28,967 bases of DNA, taken from NCBI GenBank assembly GCA_002336405.1, contig DDEJ01000160.1, forward strand, positions 1-28,967, written 5' to 3'. This document shows positions 16,803-24,529 of this stretch, piece after piece (positions within the stretch are counted from its first letter, which is position 1; each line of letters starts with the position of its first letter). Source of the DNA: Rhodobacteraceae bacterium UBA1957 (GTDB lineage Bacteria > Pseudomonadota > Alphaproteobacteria > Rhodobacterales > Rhodobacteraceae). The notes below the pieces were generated by a model. It saw only the letters and a list, made by a program, of their open reading frames with translations. It was not told the DNA's origin and searched no databases. A program made the translations under genes and the position numbers.

Positions 16803-17371
16803 CAGATCGTCTCACCCTTTAGCCGCAGCACATCTTTCAACAACTCAGAGACACATTGCAGCAGCATCAGGACCATACCGACGATCATTACGGACTTGAT
16901 TGGCCATAGATAGGGGCGCCATGCTGATGACGAGCGCTCCATGCGACCGATCTCTTCTGCCCCGCCTAGCAAGCCTGCAAAGAACGAAAACGGTGCCGAC
17001 CCGTAGTACCCAAGCGAATAGGCTGTCGAGGCAACAGCGCCATAGATCAGCACCCCAAGATAGAAGATCAAAAACAGCACCGTGATCAGGTCAAACCATG
17101 CTTTCTTGCGCGGTGACCAGTCACCATAGAACAAGTCCATCCGCACGTTCGAGCCCAGCTGAATCGAATAGGGCCCGCCCAGAATGTAATAGGCCACCAT
17201 GATAAACTGCGCCATTTCCAGCGTCCAAAGCGATGGCAGAAAAAAGGTTTTGCTGACTGATGACCACAGCAAAACCGCCATTAGGGCAAAAATGCCATAC
17301 ATGATGACCCGGCCCAACCGTCGATTAAGCGCGTCTACGCGGCGAATAAAGGCGCGGAACGCCTCAATCAT
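16802..17371 (-). CDS. TRAP transporter small permease (DctQ type)
   Basis: This 189-residue protein has four predicted membrane segments (about 21-39, 52-72, 92-114 and 153-175), as expected for the small TRAP subunit. The conserved stretch ending SNVRMDLFYGDWSPRKKAWFD follows TM2, and WRPYLWPIKS comes before TM4. A loop of roughly 35 residues before TM4 (SAPFSFFAGLLGG and on) is longer than usual. Its ATG overlaps the stop of the amidohydrolase gene by four bases (ATGA), and its stop overlaps dctM, so all three are tightly coupled. Confidence 0.9.
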   Translation of the reverse strand: MIEAFRAFIRRVDALNRRLGRVIMYGIFALMAVLLWSSVSKTFFLPSLWTLEMAQFIMVAYYILGGPYSIQLGSNVRMDLFYGDWSPRKKAWFDLITVLFLIFYLGVLIYGAVASTAYSLGYYGSAPFSFFAGLLGGAEEIGRMERSSSAWRPYLWPIKSVMIVGMVLMLLQCVSELLKDVLRLKGETI

Positions 17372-18159
17372 GGGGTGTCTCGTGGGGCTATTGGTTCCAG
17401 ATCTTGCAGGCTTTGGTTCAGAACCTTCGCCAACATGATCGCGATCTCGTGTTGCCCTTCAGCCGTGTCGATCAGGTCGTTTCGAACCTCGATCATTACG
17501 TTCATTATCGCATTCTGCGTGCCGTGTCGTTCAAGCATATGGGTGACGCCGTCGCGTTGGGAGTAGGGTTGGTTGAGCGAAAAGGGATGGTGCGTGAACC
17601 GCTCGGATATGTCGACCATTTGTTTTGCAAGACGGTCATCCTGATGATGAATAAGACCGATTTCAGTGGCGCGTTTCAGCCCGTTGTAAACGCTGGTAAA
17701 ACTATGCACGGTGACCAAAACTGCTTCGGGCCCGGCGCTGTCCAGCACCGCTTGAACAGACGAGTGGAATGGCTCATAGACAGTTTTAATACGCCGCAGT
17801 TTTTGTTCGTTTGACAAACCCCTGTTGCCGGGCACAGCGATCTTTTCGCTTTGCGACGGCATGGCATCAGGGGCGATAGGGGCCCGGTTGCAATCATAGA
17901 TCAAGCGCGACATGGTGTTGAGAACAAGCACGGCATCAAGGGTTGCGCTCAGCTGCTCGGCCAGCCCTTGTGCTCCGATATCCCACGCAGCATGCGATAT
18001 CTTTGCCGCCTCGGTGAGGCCTAGATCACCAAAGGCACTGGGAACATGTTTGCTCGCATGCTCGCAGATCAGTACAATTTTTGACTGTCCTGAACGATTT
18101 ACGATACTGGCAACAGGCGGCTCGGCCTGAGTTTCGGTGATGTCGACGGCAACTGGCAT
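17368..18159 (-). CDS. N-formylglutamate amidohydrolase (FGase) family protein
   Basis: This 263-residue protein belongs to the FGase family, zinc-dependent amidohydrolases that include the histidine-pathway N-formylglutamate deformylase. Recognisable stretches are IVLICEHASKHVPSAFGDLGL, SHAAWDIGAQGLAEQL, LIYDCNR, VTVHSFTSVYNGLKRATEIG, PFSLNQPYSQRDGVTHML and a late IEVRNDLI. It is the first gene of the operon, so it is expressed with the TRAP importer and the GS-like ligase rather than with hut genes. It could release glutamate or an acid from an N-acyl or gamma-glutamyl intermediate; this is inference. The start codon at 18159 has only a weak Shine-Dalgarno (AGAGAA). Confidence 0.88.
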   Translation of the reverse strand: MPVAVDITETQAEPPVASIVNRSGQSKIVLICEHASKHVPSAFGDLGLTEAAKISHAAWDIGAQGLAEQLSATLDAVLVLNTMSRLIYDCNRAPIAPDAMPSQSEKIAVPGNRGLSNEQKLRRIKTVYEPFHSSVQAVLDSAGPEAVLVTVHSFTSVYNGLKRATEIGLIHHQDDRLAKQMVDISERFTHHPFSLNQPYSQRDGVTHMLERHGTQNAIMNVMIEVRNDLIDTAEGQHEIAIMLAKVLNQSLQDLEPIAPRDTP

Positions 18160-18171
18160 GATGATTCTCTG

Positions 18172-18214
18172 TTGACTTTTGTCAAATTCTCTTCAGATCG
18201 TGGCAGTCTGTCAA
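18172..18214 (-). promoter_or_regulatory. Candidate promoter and operator of the FGase-TRAP-GS operon
   Basis: On the minus strand a consensus TTGACA -35 (18209-18214) and a GAGAAT -10 (18186-18191) are 17 nt apart, which places the start of transcription near 18179. The perfect dyad TTGAC-TTTT-GTCAA (18172-18185) sits across that start point, 13 nt before the FGase start codon. A bound dimer there would block transcription, so it is a reasonable operator for the divergent RpiR regulator or another repressor. Confidence 0.5.
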
Positions 18215-18220
18215 TTCCTA

Positions 18221-18269
18221 TTTGTAAAAAACTCTTCAAATACTTTTGGTTTGAGGGTATTGTTACAAA
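18221..18269. promoter_or_regulatory. Spaced inverted repeats upstream of the RpiR gene
   Basis: TTTGTAA (18221-18227) and TTACAAA (18263-18269) are exact complements 35 nt apart. Inside them CTTCAAA (18234-18240) and TTTGAGG nearly match. The pair lies just before the RpiR start codon at 18287. It could be a looped or paired regulator site for autoregulation. The AT-rich context makes chance matches likelier. Confidence 0.25.
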
Positions 18270-18286
18270 AAACAGAGTGTGTTGCG

Positions 18287-19150
18287 ATGCTTACATCTAT
18301 TTCTGAACGTCTTCAGGACCGCTTTGACAGTTTAACCCGCGCAGAGCGCCAACTGGTGGCTGTTATAACCGAGAACTATCCGGTCTCTGGTTTGGGTTCG
18401 ATCACCAGTCTTGCTGAAAAGGCACAGGTCTCAACCCCCACCGTGGCCCGGTTGGTGCAAAAGATTGGCTTTAAGGGGTTTCCTGAATTTCAGGCGCAGT
18501 TGCGCAGCGAGTTAGAGGCGACAATTTCTGGCCCGATCGCCAAACATGATACATGGGCAGAGGCTGTACCCGACAGTCATATCCTCAATCAGTTTACCGA
18601 AGCCGTGATGTCGAACATTAAAACCTCTATCGGTCAGATAAACACCGAAACCTTTGACCAGTGTTGTGCGCTTTTGGCCGATAATAAGCGTGCGGTTTAC
18701 GTGGTTGGGGGGCGTATCACCCGCGCGATGGCGGATTATTTCTTTTTGCATATGCAGGTTATTCGTCCAGGTATTACCCATATCCAAGCAATATCCAACG
18801 CATGGCCGCATTATTTGCTGAATATCGAACGTGGGGATGTTGTGGTGATCTTTGACGTTCGGCGCTATGAAAACAGCACGCTGAAACTGGCCGAACTGGC
18901 GGCGGCCAAAGGGGCCGAGATTATTCTGGTCACTGACCAGTGGATTTCGCCGGTTAGCAGATATACCAAACGCGTGTTTGCGTCGAAAATTACTGTGCCG
19001 TCGGCTTGGGACTCGTCGGTGACCACATTGTTGCTACTTGAGACGATTATAGCACAGGTACAACAGGCCACTTGGCCAGAAACCCGCGCCCGAATGCAGG
19101 AATTGGAAGCGATGTTTGACGATACTAAGTTTTTTCGAAAATTCACTTAA
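18287..19150 (+). CDS. RpiR-type transcriptional regulator (HTH + SIS domain)
   Basis: This 287-residue protein has an N-terminal RpiR helix-turn-helix (about 1-78; LGSITSLAEKAQVSTPTVARLVQKIGFKGFPEFQ is typical) and a C-terminal sugar-isomerase-like SIS domain (about 130-260, from RAVYVVGGRITRAMADYF). In this family the SIS domain senses small, often phosphorylated or amino-sugar-like, metabolites. The ATG at 18287 is where homology begins; the frame stays open to 18179 without similarity. The gene diverges from the FGase-TRAP-GS operon across 127 bp, the classical place for its own regulator. The ligand cannot be predicted. Confidence 0.92.
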   Translation: MLTSISERLQDRFDSLTRAERQLVAVITENYPVSGLGSITSLAEKAQVSTPTVARLVQKIGFKGFPEFQAQLRSELEATISGPIAKHDTWAEAVPDSHILNQFTEAVMSNIKTSIGQINTETFDQCCALLADNKRAVYVVGGRITRAMADYFFLHMQVIRPGITHIQAISNAWPHYLLNIERGDVVVIFDVRRYENSTLKLAELAAAKGAEIILVTDQWISPVSRYTKRVFASKITVPSAWDSSVTTLLLLETIIAQVQQATWPETRARMQELEAMFDDTKFFRKFT

Positions 19151-19277
19151 GCACTGTTTAAAGCAGTGCCACATTATGCTGATTTTCAAGCAAAAAAGTA
19201 GTGACAGACTTGTGTTTGGCGTTGCTTTTTTATTGATTTCTATCATTCATTTTATTTAAAATGGATCCTTTTATAAA

Positions 19278-19432
19278 TTGGTTACTTTTCAGGCATATCT
19301 AATATTCAGCTTCTAAAGAGCTAAAATGTCGGCAAAATACCGGGTATTGGTGGCACTTGCCCAGTGTCCAGCCTGGTCAGCGGGTTTTTTAATCAGTCAC
19401 AAGACCGGCGTACTTCACGCCGGTCTTTTTTT
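19278..19432 (+). ncRNA. Candidate small RNA between rpiR and uvrB
   Basis: TTGGTT (19278-19283) and TAATAT (19300-19305), 16 nt apart, form a plausible promoter in an AT-rich stretch. A perfect terminator ends at 19432. A transcript from about 19312 would be about 120 nt. It contains a hairpin-capable GGCACT/AGTGTC pair and a C/G-rich CCAGCCTGG segment before the terminator. The 3' UTR of rpiR is the alternative, because the same terminator could end that mRNA. I recognised no known RNA family. Confidence 0.35.
19401..19432 (+). terminator. Strong Rho-independent terminator before uvrB
   Basis: AAGACCGGCGT (19401-19411) and ACGCCGGTCTT (19417-19427) pair perfectly over 11 bp around the loop ACTTC, and the T-run extends to 19432 on the + strand. 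It ends the rpiR transcript and/or a small RNA. The minus-strand side (downstream of uvrB) has the same stem but no T-run beyond TTG, so bidirectional use is uncertain. Confidence 0.88.
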
Positions 19433-19441
19433 GCCACCAGC

Positions 19442-21619
19442 TTAGCGACGCTTTCTTTTGACATTCCCGCCCCGTTGCCCCGGGCGTCCGGCGGTCGAGC
19501 GCCCTGAGGATGCTTTTGCCGCCTCCCCTGCCGCCTCGATGACAGATTGTCGTGCCAGCGGATCATCGGCCACTGCAAGATCTACGGCTTCTAAGCGCTT
19601 GACCTCATCGCGCAGCCTTGCGGCCTCTTCAAATTCCAGATTTTCTGCCGCTTTGCGCATATCGGTCCGCAGACCTTCCAGCACGGCATTTAAGTTCGAC
19701 CCTGAAAGCGGTGCATCAATCGTCGCCGTGACCCGTGATTGATCTGTGTCGCCTTTGTAAAGGCCGGCCAGAATATCTTCGACATTTTTCTTCACCGTTG
19801 CCGGGGTGATGTTGTGTTTGACGTTATACGCATTTTGCTTCTCGCGGCGCCTTTGAGTTTCGCTCATAGCGCGCTCCATCGACCCGGTGATGCGGTCGGC
19901 ATACATGATCACCCGTCCATTGACGTTGCGCGCGGCACGCCCGATGGTCTGCACAAGTGAGGTTTCAGAGCGCAGAAAACCCTCTTTATCAGCGTCCAAA
20001 ATGGCCACGAGCCCGCATTCGGGAATATCCAAGCCCTCGCGCAGCAAATTGATGCCAATCAGCACATCAAACGCGCCAAGGCGCAGATCGCGCAGAATTT
20101 CGATACGCTCGATAGTGTCGATCTCCGAGTGCATATAGCGCACCCTGATGCCCTGTTCGTGCATGTATTCGGTCAGGTCTTCGGCCATGCGTTTGGTCAA
20201 TGTGGTGCAAAGCGTGCGAAACCCGTCTTGCGCCACTTTGCGAACTTCGTCGAGCAGGTCATCGACTTGCATTTCGACGGGTCTGATTTCAATTTTTGGA
20301 TCCAAAAGGCCGGTAGGGCGGATCACCTGTTCGGTGAAGATGCCGCCGGTTTGCTCAAGTTCCCAACTCGCAGGTGTTGCCGATACATACACTGTCTGCG
20401 GGCGCATGGCGTCCCATTCTTCAAACTTAAGCGGTCGGTTGTCCATACAGGATGGCAGCCGGAACCCGTGTTCGGCGAGCGTAAATTTCCGCCGGTAATC
20501 ACCCTTATACATGCCGCCAATTTGCGGCACGCTGACGTGGGATTCATCTGCAAAGACCAGCGCGTGATCTGGTATGAACTCAAATAAGGTGGGGGGCGGC
20601 TCGCCTGGGGCGCGCCCTGTCAGATAGCGCGAGTAATTTTCAATCCCGTTACAGACACCCGTGGCCTCAAGCATCTCGATATCGAAATTAGTACGCTGTT
20701 CCAACCGCTGGGCCTCAAGCAATTTGCCGTCGCCCACCAGCTGGTCGAGACGTTGGCGCAGTTCCTTTTTGATGTTGATAACGGCCTGATTTATTGTGGG
20801 CTTTGGCGTCACATAATGTGAATTCGCATAAACCCGCACCTGATCCAAAACTTGGATTTTTTCGCCGGTCAGAGGGTCAAATTCTGTAATGCTTTCCAGA
20901 TCGTCGCCAAAGAACGACAAGCGCCATGCGCGATCATCAAGATGGGCTGGAAAAACCTCTAACGCATCGCCGCGCACCCGAAAAGCGCCACGTTGAAACG
21001 CCTGATCATTGCGGCGGTATTGCTGGGCGACCAGATCTGCAATGATCTGGCGCTGGTCATACGATTGGCCCGCCTGCAAATCTTGGGTCATCGCCCCATA
21101 GGTTTCGACCGAACCGATCCCGTAAATGCACGAAACTGAGGCCACGATAATAACATCATCGCGTTCAAGCAGGGCCCGCGTCGCCGCGTGACGCATGCGG
21201 TCGATCTGTTCGTTGATCTGGCTCTCTTTTTCAATAAAGGTATCACTGCGGGCCACATAGGCCTCTGGTTGGTAATAGTCGTAATAGCTGACGAAATATT
21301 CCACCGCATTCTCAGGAAAAAACCCTTTGAACTCGCCATACAACTGGGCCGCAAGGGTTTTGTTTGGCGCAAGTATCAGCGCTGGGCGCTGGGTCTGTTC
21401 GATAACCTTGGCCATGGTAAAGGTTTTGCCCGTGCCGGTTGCCCCCAGCAAGACTTGATTGTGCTCGCCACCCTGAATCCCTTGGACCAGTTCGGCAATC
21501 GCCGTTGGTTGGTCGCCGGCAGGCTCAAACTCGGTCTGCAAGACAAAGGCTTTGCCGCCCTCAAGTTTGAGGCGCGCACGCAAGTCGTCTGTGTTGGAGA
21601 CGGGAACAGAGGCGGTCAT
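19442..21619 (-). CDS. uvrB: Excinuclease ABC subunit UvrB
   Basis: This 725-residue helicase-like protein verifies DNA damage in UvrABC nucleotide excision repair. It has [12 protein letters not shown] (Walker A, residues about 59-66), the beta-hairpin region [20 protein letters not shown], the DEAH-box variant [29 protein letters not shown]-type motif VI ([15 protein letters not shown]) and a C-terminal UVR motif ([19 protein letters not shown]). The ATG at 21619 is where homology begins; the frame runs upstream to 21817 without it. The C-terminus beyond the UVR motif is about 45 residues, low in complexity and strongly basic (ending VKRKRR). It is probably monocistronic, divergent from the NDUFS4-like gene. 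Confidence 0.97.
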   Translation of the reverse strand: MTASVPVSNTDDLRARLKLEGGKAFVLQTEFEPAGDQPTAIAELVQGIQGGEHNQVLLGATGTGKTFTMAKVIEQTQRPALILAPNKTLAAQLYGEFKGFFPENAVEYFVSYYDYYQPEAYVARSDTFIEKESQINEQIDRMRHAATRALLERDDVIIVASVSCIYGIGSVETYGAMTQDLQAGQSYDQRQIIADLVAQQYRRNDQAFQRGAFRVRGDALEVFPAHLDDRAWRLSFFGDDLESITEFDPLTGEKIQVLDQVRVYANSHYVTPKPTINQAVINIKKELRQRLDQLVGDGKLLEAQRLEQRTNFDIEMLEATGVCNGIENYSRYLTGRAPGEPPPTLFEFIPDHALVFADESHVSVPQIGGMYKGDYRRKFTLAEHGFRLPSCMDNRPLKFEEWDAMRPQTVYVSATPASWELEQTGGIFTEQVIRPTGLLDPKIEIRPVEMQVDDLLDEVRKVAQDGFRTLCTTLTKRMAEDLTEYMHEQGIRVRYMHSEIDTIERIEILRDLRLGAFDVLIGINLLREGLDIPECGLVAILDADKEGFLRSETSLVQTIGRAARNVNGRVIMYADRITGSMERAMSETQRRREKQNAYNVKHNITPATVKKNVEDILAGLYKGDTDQSRVTATIDAPLSGSNLNAVLEGLRTDMRKAAENLEFEEAARLRDEVKRLEAVDLAVADDPLARQSVIEAAGEAAKASSGRSTAGRPGQRGGNVKRKRR

Positions 21620-21819
21620 TTGAATGGCTTTCTTTGGGTACCATAGATTGGTGCGTTTTATCCGGGCTTCAACCCCAAAGCGACAAAAGGCAGCATTTGT
21701 TATGATCTCGTGGTTGTTTTGGCTGTGCACTTGGCAGGGCAGTTTAACCTCGATATCACACGAGACTTGCCTCAGGCGCATAAATTCATAATATAAGCGC
21801 ATATCGAAGGAGTCCAACT

Positions 21820-22131
21820 ATGCGCGCCCGTATTTTCCAACCGACCAGATCTGCAATGTCGTCGGGCTTGGCTCAGACCAAATCCTGGGTGCTGGAGTTT
21901 GCACCGGCAGCAGCCCGCGATGTCGATCCGTTGATGGGCTGGACATCCTCAGGCGATATGCAATCGCAGGTCCGTATAGCGTTCGATAGCAAGCAGGCCG
22001 CCGAGGCCTATGCGCACGAACGCGGTATCGAGGTCGATGTCGCAGATCCCAAACGCCGCAAACAAAATATACGCCCCGGCGGTTATGGCGAGAACTTTGC
22101 CACCAGCCGACGCGCAGTCTGGACGCATTAA
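21820..22131 (+). CDS. ETC complex I accessory subunit, NDUFS4-like
   Basis: This 103-residue protein matches the NDUFS4/18-kDa accessory subunit of respiratory complex I, known in alphaproteobacteria and mitochondria. Family features are the start MRARIFQPTRSAMSSG, the WVLEFAP stretch, the DPLMGWTSSGDMQSQVRIAF core and the C-terminal RPGGYGENFATSRRAVWTH. It should sit at the peripheral arm of NADH dehydrogenase, outside the nuo operon. AAGGAG precedes the ATG at 21820. Its stop overlaps the convergent tdk stop by 3 bases. Confidence 0.93.
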   Translation: MRARIFQPTRSAMSSGLAQTKSWVLEFAPAAARDVDPLMGWTSSGDMQSQVRIAFDSKQAAEAYAHERGIEVDVADPKRRKQNIRPGGYGENFATSRRAVWTH

Positions 22132-22715
22132 CCCCCAGCGTCACCTGTCGCTTCGCGCCAGTGCTTGCGGCACAGCGACGTATAGGTTTCATTGCCCCCG
22201 ATCTGAACCTGCGCGCCATCGGTCAGGGCGCGGCCCTCGGCATCCATACGGACCACCATTGTAGCTTTCTTTCCACAATGACAGATGGTGCGCACCTCGC
22301 GCATTTCATCGGCCAGAGCCAGTAATTCTGCCGAGCCGGGAAACAGCTTGCCACGAAAATCGACACGCAGGCCGTAGCACATAACCGGCACACTCAGATC
22401 ATCGACCGCGCGCGCCAACTGCCAGACTTGCTGGGGGGATAGAAACTGGGCCTCGTCAAGAAACACACAAGAACAGGGTCCTGCGTCGAGACGCTTTTTG
22501 ATTTTGGTAAAAAGATCTTCGTTTGGTGTGAACATATCGGCATCCGCTGACAAACCGATCCGCGATCCAATCCGGCCGGTGCCGGCCCTTGTGTCAAACG
22601 TGGCCGCCAACAGATAGGTTTGCATGCCGCGTTCATAGTAATTATGCGATGCTTGCAGCAACAACGTCGACTTGCCGGCATTCATCGTTGAATAATGGAA
22701 ATACAGTTTGGCCAT
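22128..22715 (-). CDS. tdk: Thymidine kinase (class II)
   Basis: This 195-residue enzyme phosphorylates thymidine for salvage. The P-loop STMNAGKST (residues about 10-17) and the FLDEAQFL motif (D87-Q90) identify class II TK. The structural zinc is held by C145, C147 (ICHCGKKA), C182 and probably H185 (LCRKHW); His in the fourth position is seen in several bacterial TKs. The length is normal. The ATG at 22715 opens the open frame. The gene converges on the NDUFS4-like gene with an overlap of the stop codons, so no room for a terminator exists between them. Confidence 0.95.
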   Translation of the reverse strand: MAKLYFHYSTMNAGKSTLLLQASHNYYERGMQTYLLAATFDTRAGTGRIGSRIGLSADADMFTPNEDLFTKIKKRLDAGPCSCVFLDEAQFLSPQQVWQLARAVDDLSVPVMCYGLRVDFRGKLFPGSAELLALADEMREVRTICHCGKKATMVVRMDAEGRALTDGAQVQIGGNETYTSLCRKHWREATGDAGG

Positions 22716-22956
22716 GGCGCGGGTCTATGGCGGTTTCATCGACGAAATGCAAGCGGCTGTTAGAGTTCTGCGCCATGTTTACGCATCTGTGGCACTTGAG
22801 CGGCTTGTTGCAAAGTAGGTGTCAGTGGCACAAACATGGCTACGTTGTATCCTGCACGCGTCGAGTATCAAGATTGTTCTTGTGCGAAAAATCTATCATG
22901 TACGATGACAGTCAAAAAATCTGTATTGCATGAATGACATTATTGAGGAGCCTGTG

Positions 22957-23669
22957 ATGGATCTGCAAGATCTGCCAAAGATAAGCCCAAGCTGCCTAAT
23001 GCCGATTGTAACTGATAGTCTTAAAGGCGCTGATGATGGCGACCACAAACCGCGGATACTGGTACTTTACGGCTCGCTACGTTCGGTTAGCTATGCGCGC
23101 AAATCAGCCGAACAGGGCGCGCGTATTCTGCGGACACCAGGCTGTGATGTGCGGATGTTCGACCCTTTGGGCCTGACATTTCTGGGAATTGATGGTGTAG
23201 AGCCACACCTTGAAGTGCTGGAATTGTGTGATCTCGCGGTCCGGAGCGAGGATATGGTCTGCTCCAGCCCTGAACGGCATGGGGCGATGTTGGGCATAAT
23301 GACTTTGCAAATTGATTGGTTGTCGCTCGACATGGGCGGAGTGCGCCCGACGCAAGGTAAAACGCTCGCGTTGATGCAGGTTTTGATGGTTCACAAAGCT
23401 GTAAAGCGGTCATCCAGATGCGTATTTTGGGACGCCGGATGCGGATGGTAACAATTCCAAACCAATCCAGCATTCCCAAGGCATTTCTTGAGGGCGACAG
23501 CGATGGCCGCCTTCCCGATGCGGCTCTTTACCACTGGATTGTTGATGTGATGGAGCAGCTGGTCACGTTCACTTGGCTGGTGCGCGGCCGCTTTGCATAT
23601 CTGGTGGACCGTTACTCTGAACGGGTCGAAACCGACGCTGAGGCCCTCTTGCGGGTGGTAAAATTGTAA
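22957..23669 (+). pseudogene. arsH: arsH, NADPH-dependent FMN reductase, disrupted by a frameshift
   Basis: Two frames together make an ArsH flavoprotein, which oxidises or reduces organoarsenicals and quinones using NADPH and FMN. The first frame holds HKPRILVLYGSLRSVSYAR, SPERHGAMLGIMTLQIDW and GGVRPTQGKTLALMQV and then ends at 23451 after unrelated residues. The second frame, readable from about 23391, holds QMRILGRRMRMVTIPNQSS, IPKAFLE and YLVDRYSER. The expected Gln-Val-Ser-Gly-Gly-Ser stretch lies at 23377-23393, where one base seems to be missing. The ATG at 22957 follows GAGGAG. The stop at 23667-23669 overlaps the next gene (TAATG). A sequencing error would give the same picture. Confidence 0.85.
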
Positions 23670-24031
23670 TGCGCCAACTTGGCATCATCGTGACCGATCG
23701 TGGGTCAAAATATGCGGTGTCGGGTGCCCCCATAGACAGCCGTGATGCGGCCAAAGCGTGCTTAAAGGCGCTAAAGCGTAACAAGCGCTATGCCAAAGCG
23801 ACACATAATACCTGGGCGGCGGTTCTGTCAGACGGGCAGGTGCTGAAAAACGACGATGGCGAGGCGGGCGCAGGGATGGTGATTGTGCGGATGTTGCAAC
23901 GTGAGGGTTTGCATAACCACATGATCGTGGTCACCCGCTGGTTTGGTGGCACCCATCTGGGGGGCGACAGGTTTCGTCACGTTCAAAGCTGCGTGCGGCA
24001 GTATTTGGAGGATTTGCGCGGGCAGGGCTGA
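23669..24031 (+). CDS. IMPACT N-terminal / YigZ (UPF0029) family protein
   Basis: This 120-residue protein has the conserved core of the IMPACT/YigZ family: KRYAKATHNTWAAVL, DGQVLKNDDGEAGAGMVIVRML, LHNHMIVVTRWFGGTHLGGDRFRHV. It consists of that domain alone, without the C-terminal DUF1949 part of E. coli YigZ. The molecular role of the family is poorly defined; eukaryotic IMPACT regulates translation stress signalling. Its ATG shares a base with the arsH stop codon (TAATG), so translation was probably coupled to arsH. It converges with allA after 6 bp. Confidence 0.88.
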   Translation: MRQLGIIVTDRGSKYAVSGAPIDSRDAAKACLKALKRNKRYAKATHNTWAAVLSDGQVLKNDDGEAGAGMVIVRMLQREGLHNHMIVVTRWFGGTHLGGDRFRHVQSCVRQYLEDLRGQG

Positions 24032-24037
24032 CAGCGC

Positions 24038-24529
24038 TTAGGATAAAATGCTGTAGGCCTTGGGAAAATGATATTCTTCAAGGTTCTCCCCAGATCCGAT
24101 CCGGTCAACCACCGCAAACAGGCCGGGCGCTTGCAGCGGTGTCAGAACACCGTGCCAAGTGCTGCGATGAAAATTTATGGCCTGCCCGGGCTGGGTGCGA
24201 AAGGCACAAGGCACGCCCGGCACGCCGGCATTATCTGTGGCAACAATGATCAAAAACCCATGCTCGGACATCGGTATAAAGCACTGGCTGCCCTGTGGGT
24301 GACGTTCGACAAATTCAAGTTTGTACGGCAGTGATCGCGGCACTGCGTCAAACAGGCTGATCCCGGCCCGCCCGTCGCTGAAATCCAGTCTGGCGCGGTC
24401 ATGAAAGCGGCCACATAGGCCCTGATTGATCAACGTATCGGGGGCGCCTTCGGTTGAGATGACATCTCCATAAGGGGCGAATGCCGCGGCGCCGATCGGT
24501 TGGCTGTGCAGCTCGAAACTCAATGACAT
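24038..24529 (-). CDS. allA: Ureidoglycolate lyase
   Basis: This 163-residue cupin-fold enzyme splits (S)-ureidoglycolate to glyoxylate and urea, the last nitrogen-releasing step of the allantoin route. Family segments are FAPYGDVIS, the CGRFHDRARLDF stretch, FVERHPQGSQCFIPM and FRTQPGQAINFHRSTWHGVLTPL, followed by VDRIGSGENLEEY. The ATG at 24529 lies within the last codons of the upstream puuE-uraD gene (10-nt overlap), so the two are co-translated. It is the last gene of the leftward purine operon. Confidence 0.95.
   Translation of the reverse strand: MSLSFELHSQPIGAAAFAPYGDVISTEGAPDTLINQGLCGRFHDRARLDFSDGRAGISLFDAVPRSLPYKLEFVERHPQGSQCFIPMSEHGFLIIVATDNAGVPGVPCAFRTQPGQAINFHRSTWHGVLTPLQAPGLFAVVDRIGSGENLEEYHFPKAYSILS

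Noticed and set aside
19151..19169. GCACTG/CAGTGC hairpin after rpiR, with the same arms as at 26479-26500
   Set aside because: There is no T-run, so it is not a terminator. Sharing a hexamer dyad with the uraH-puuD gap is probably chance for a 6-bp word.
19326..19445. 39-residue frame starting MSAKYRVLVA with AAAGAG upstream
   Set aside because: It runs through the whole Rho-independent terminator stem and T-run, so it is probably not a gene. A small-RNA reading is preferred.
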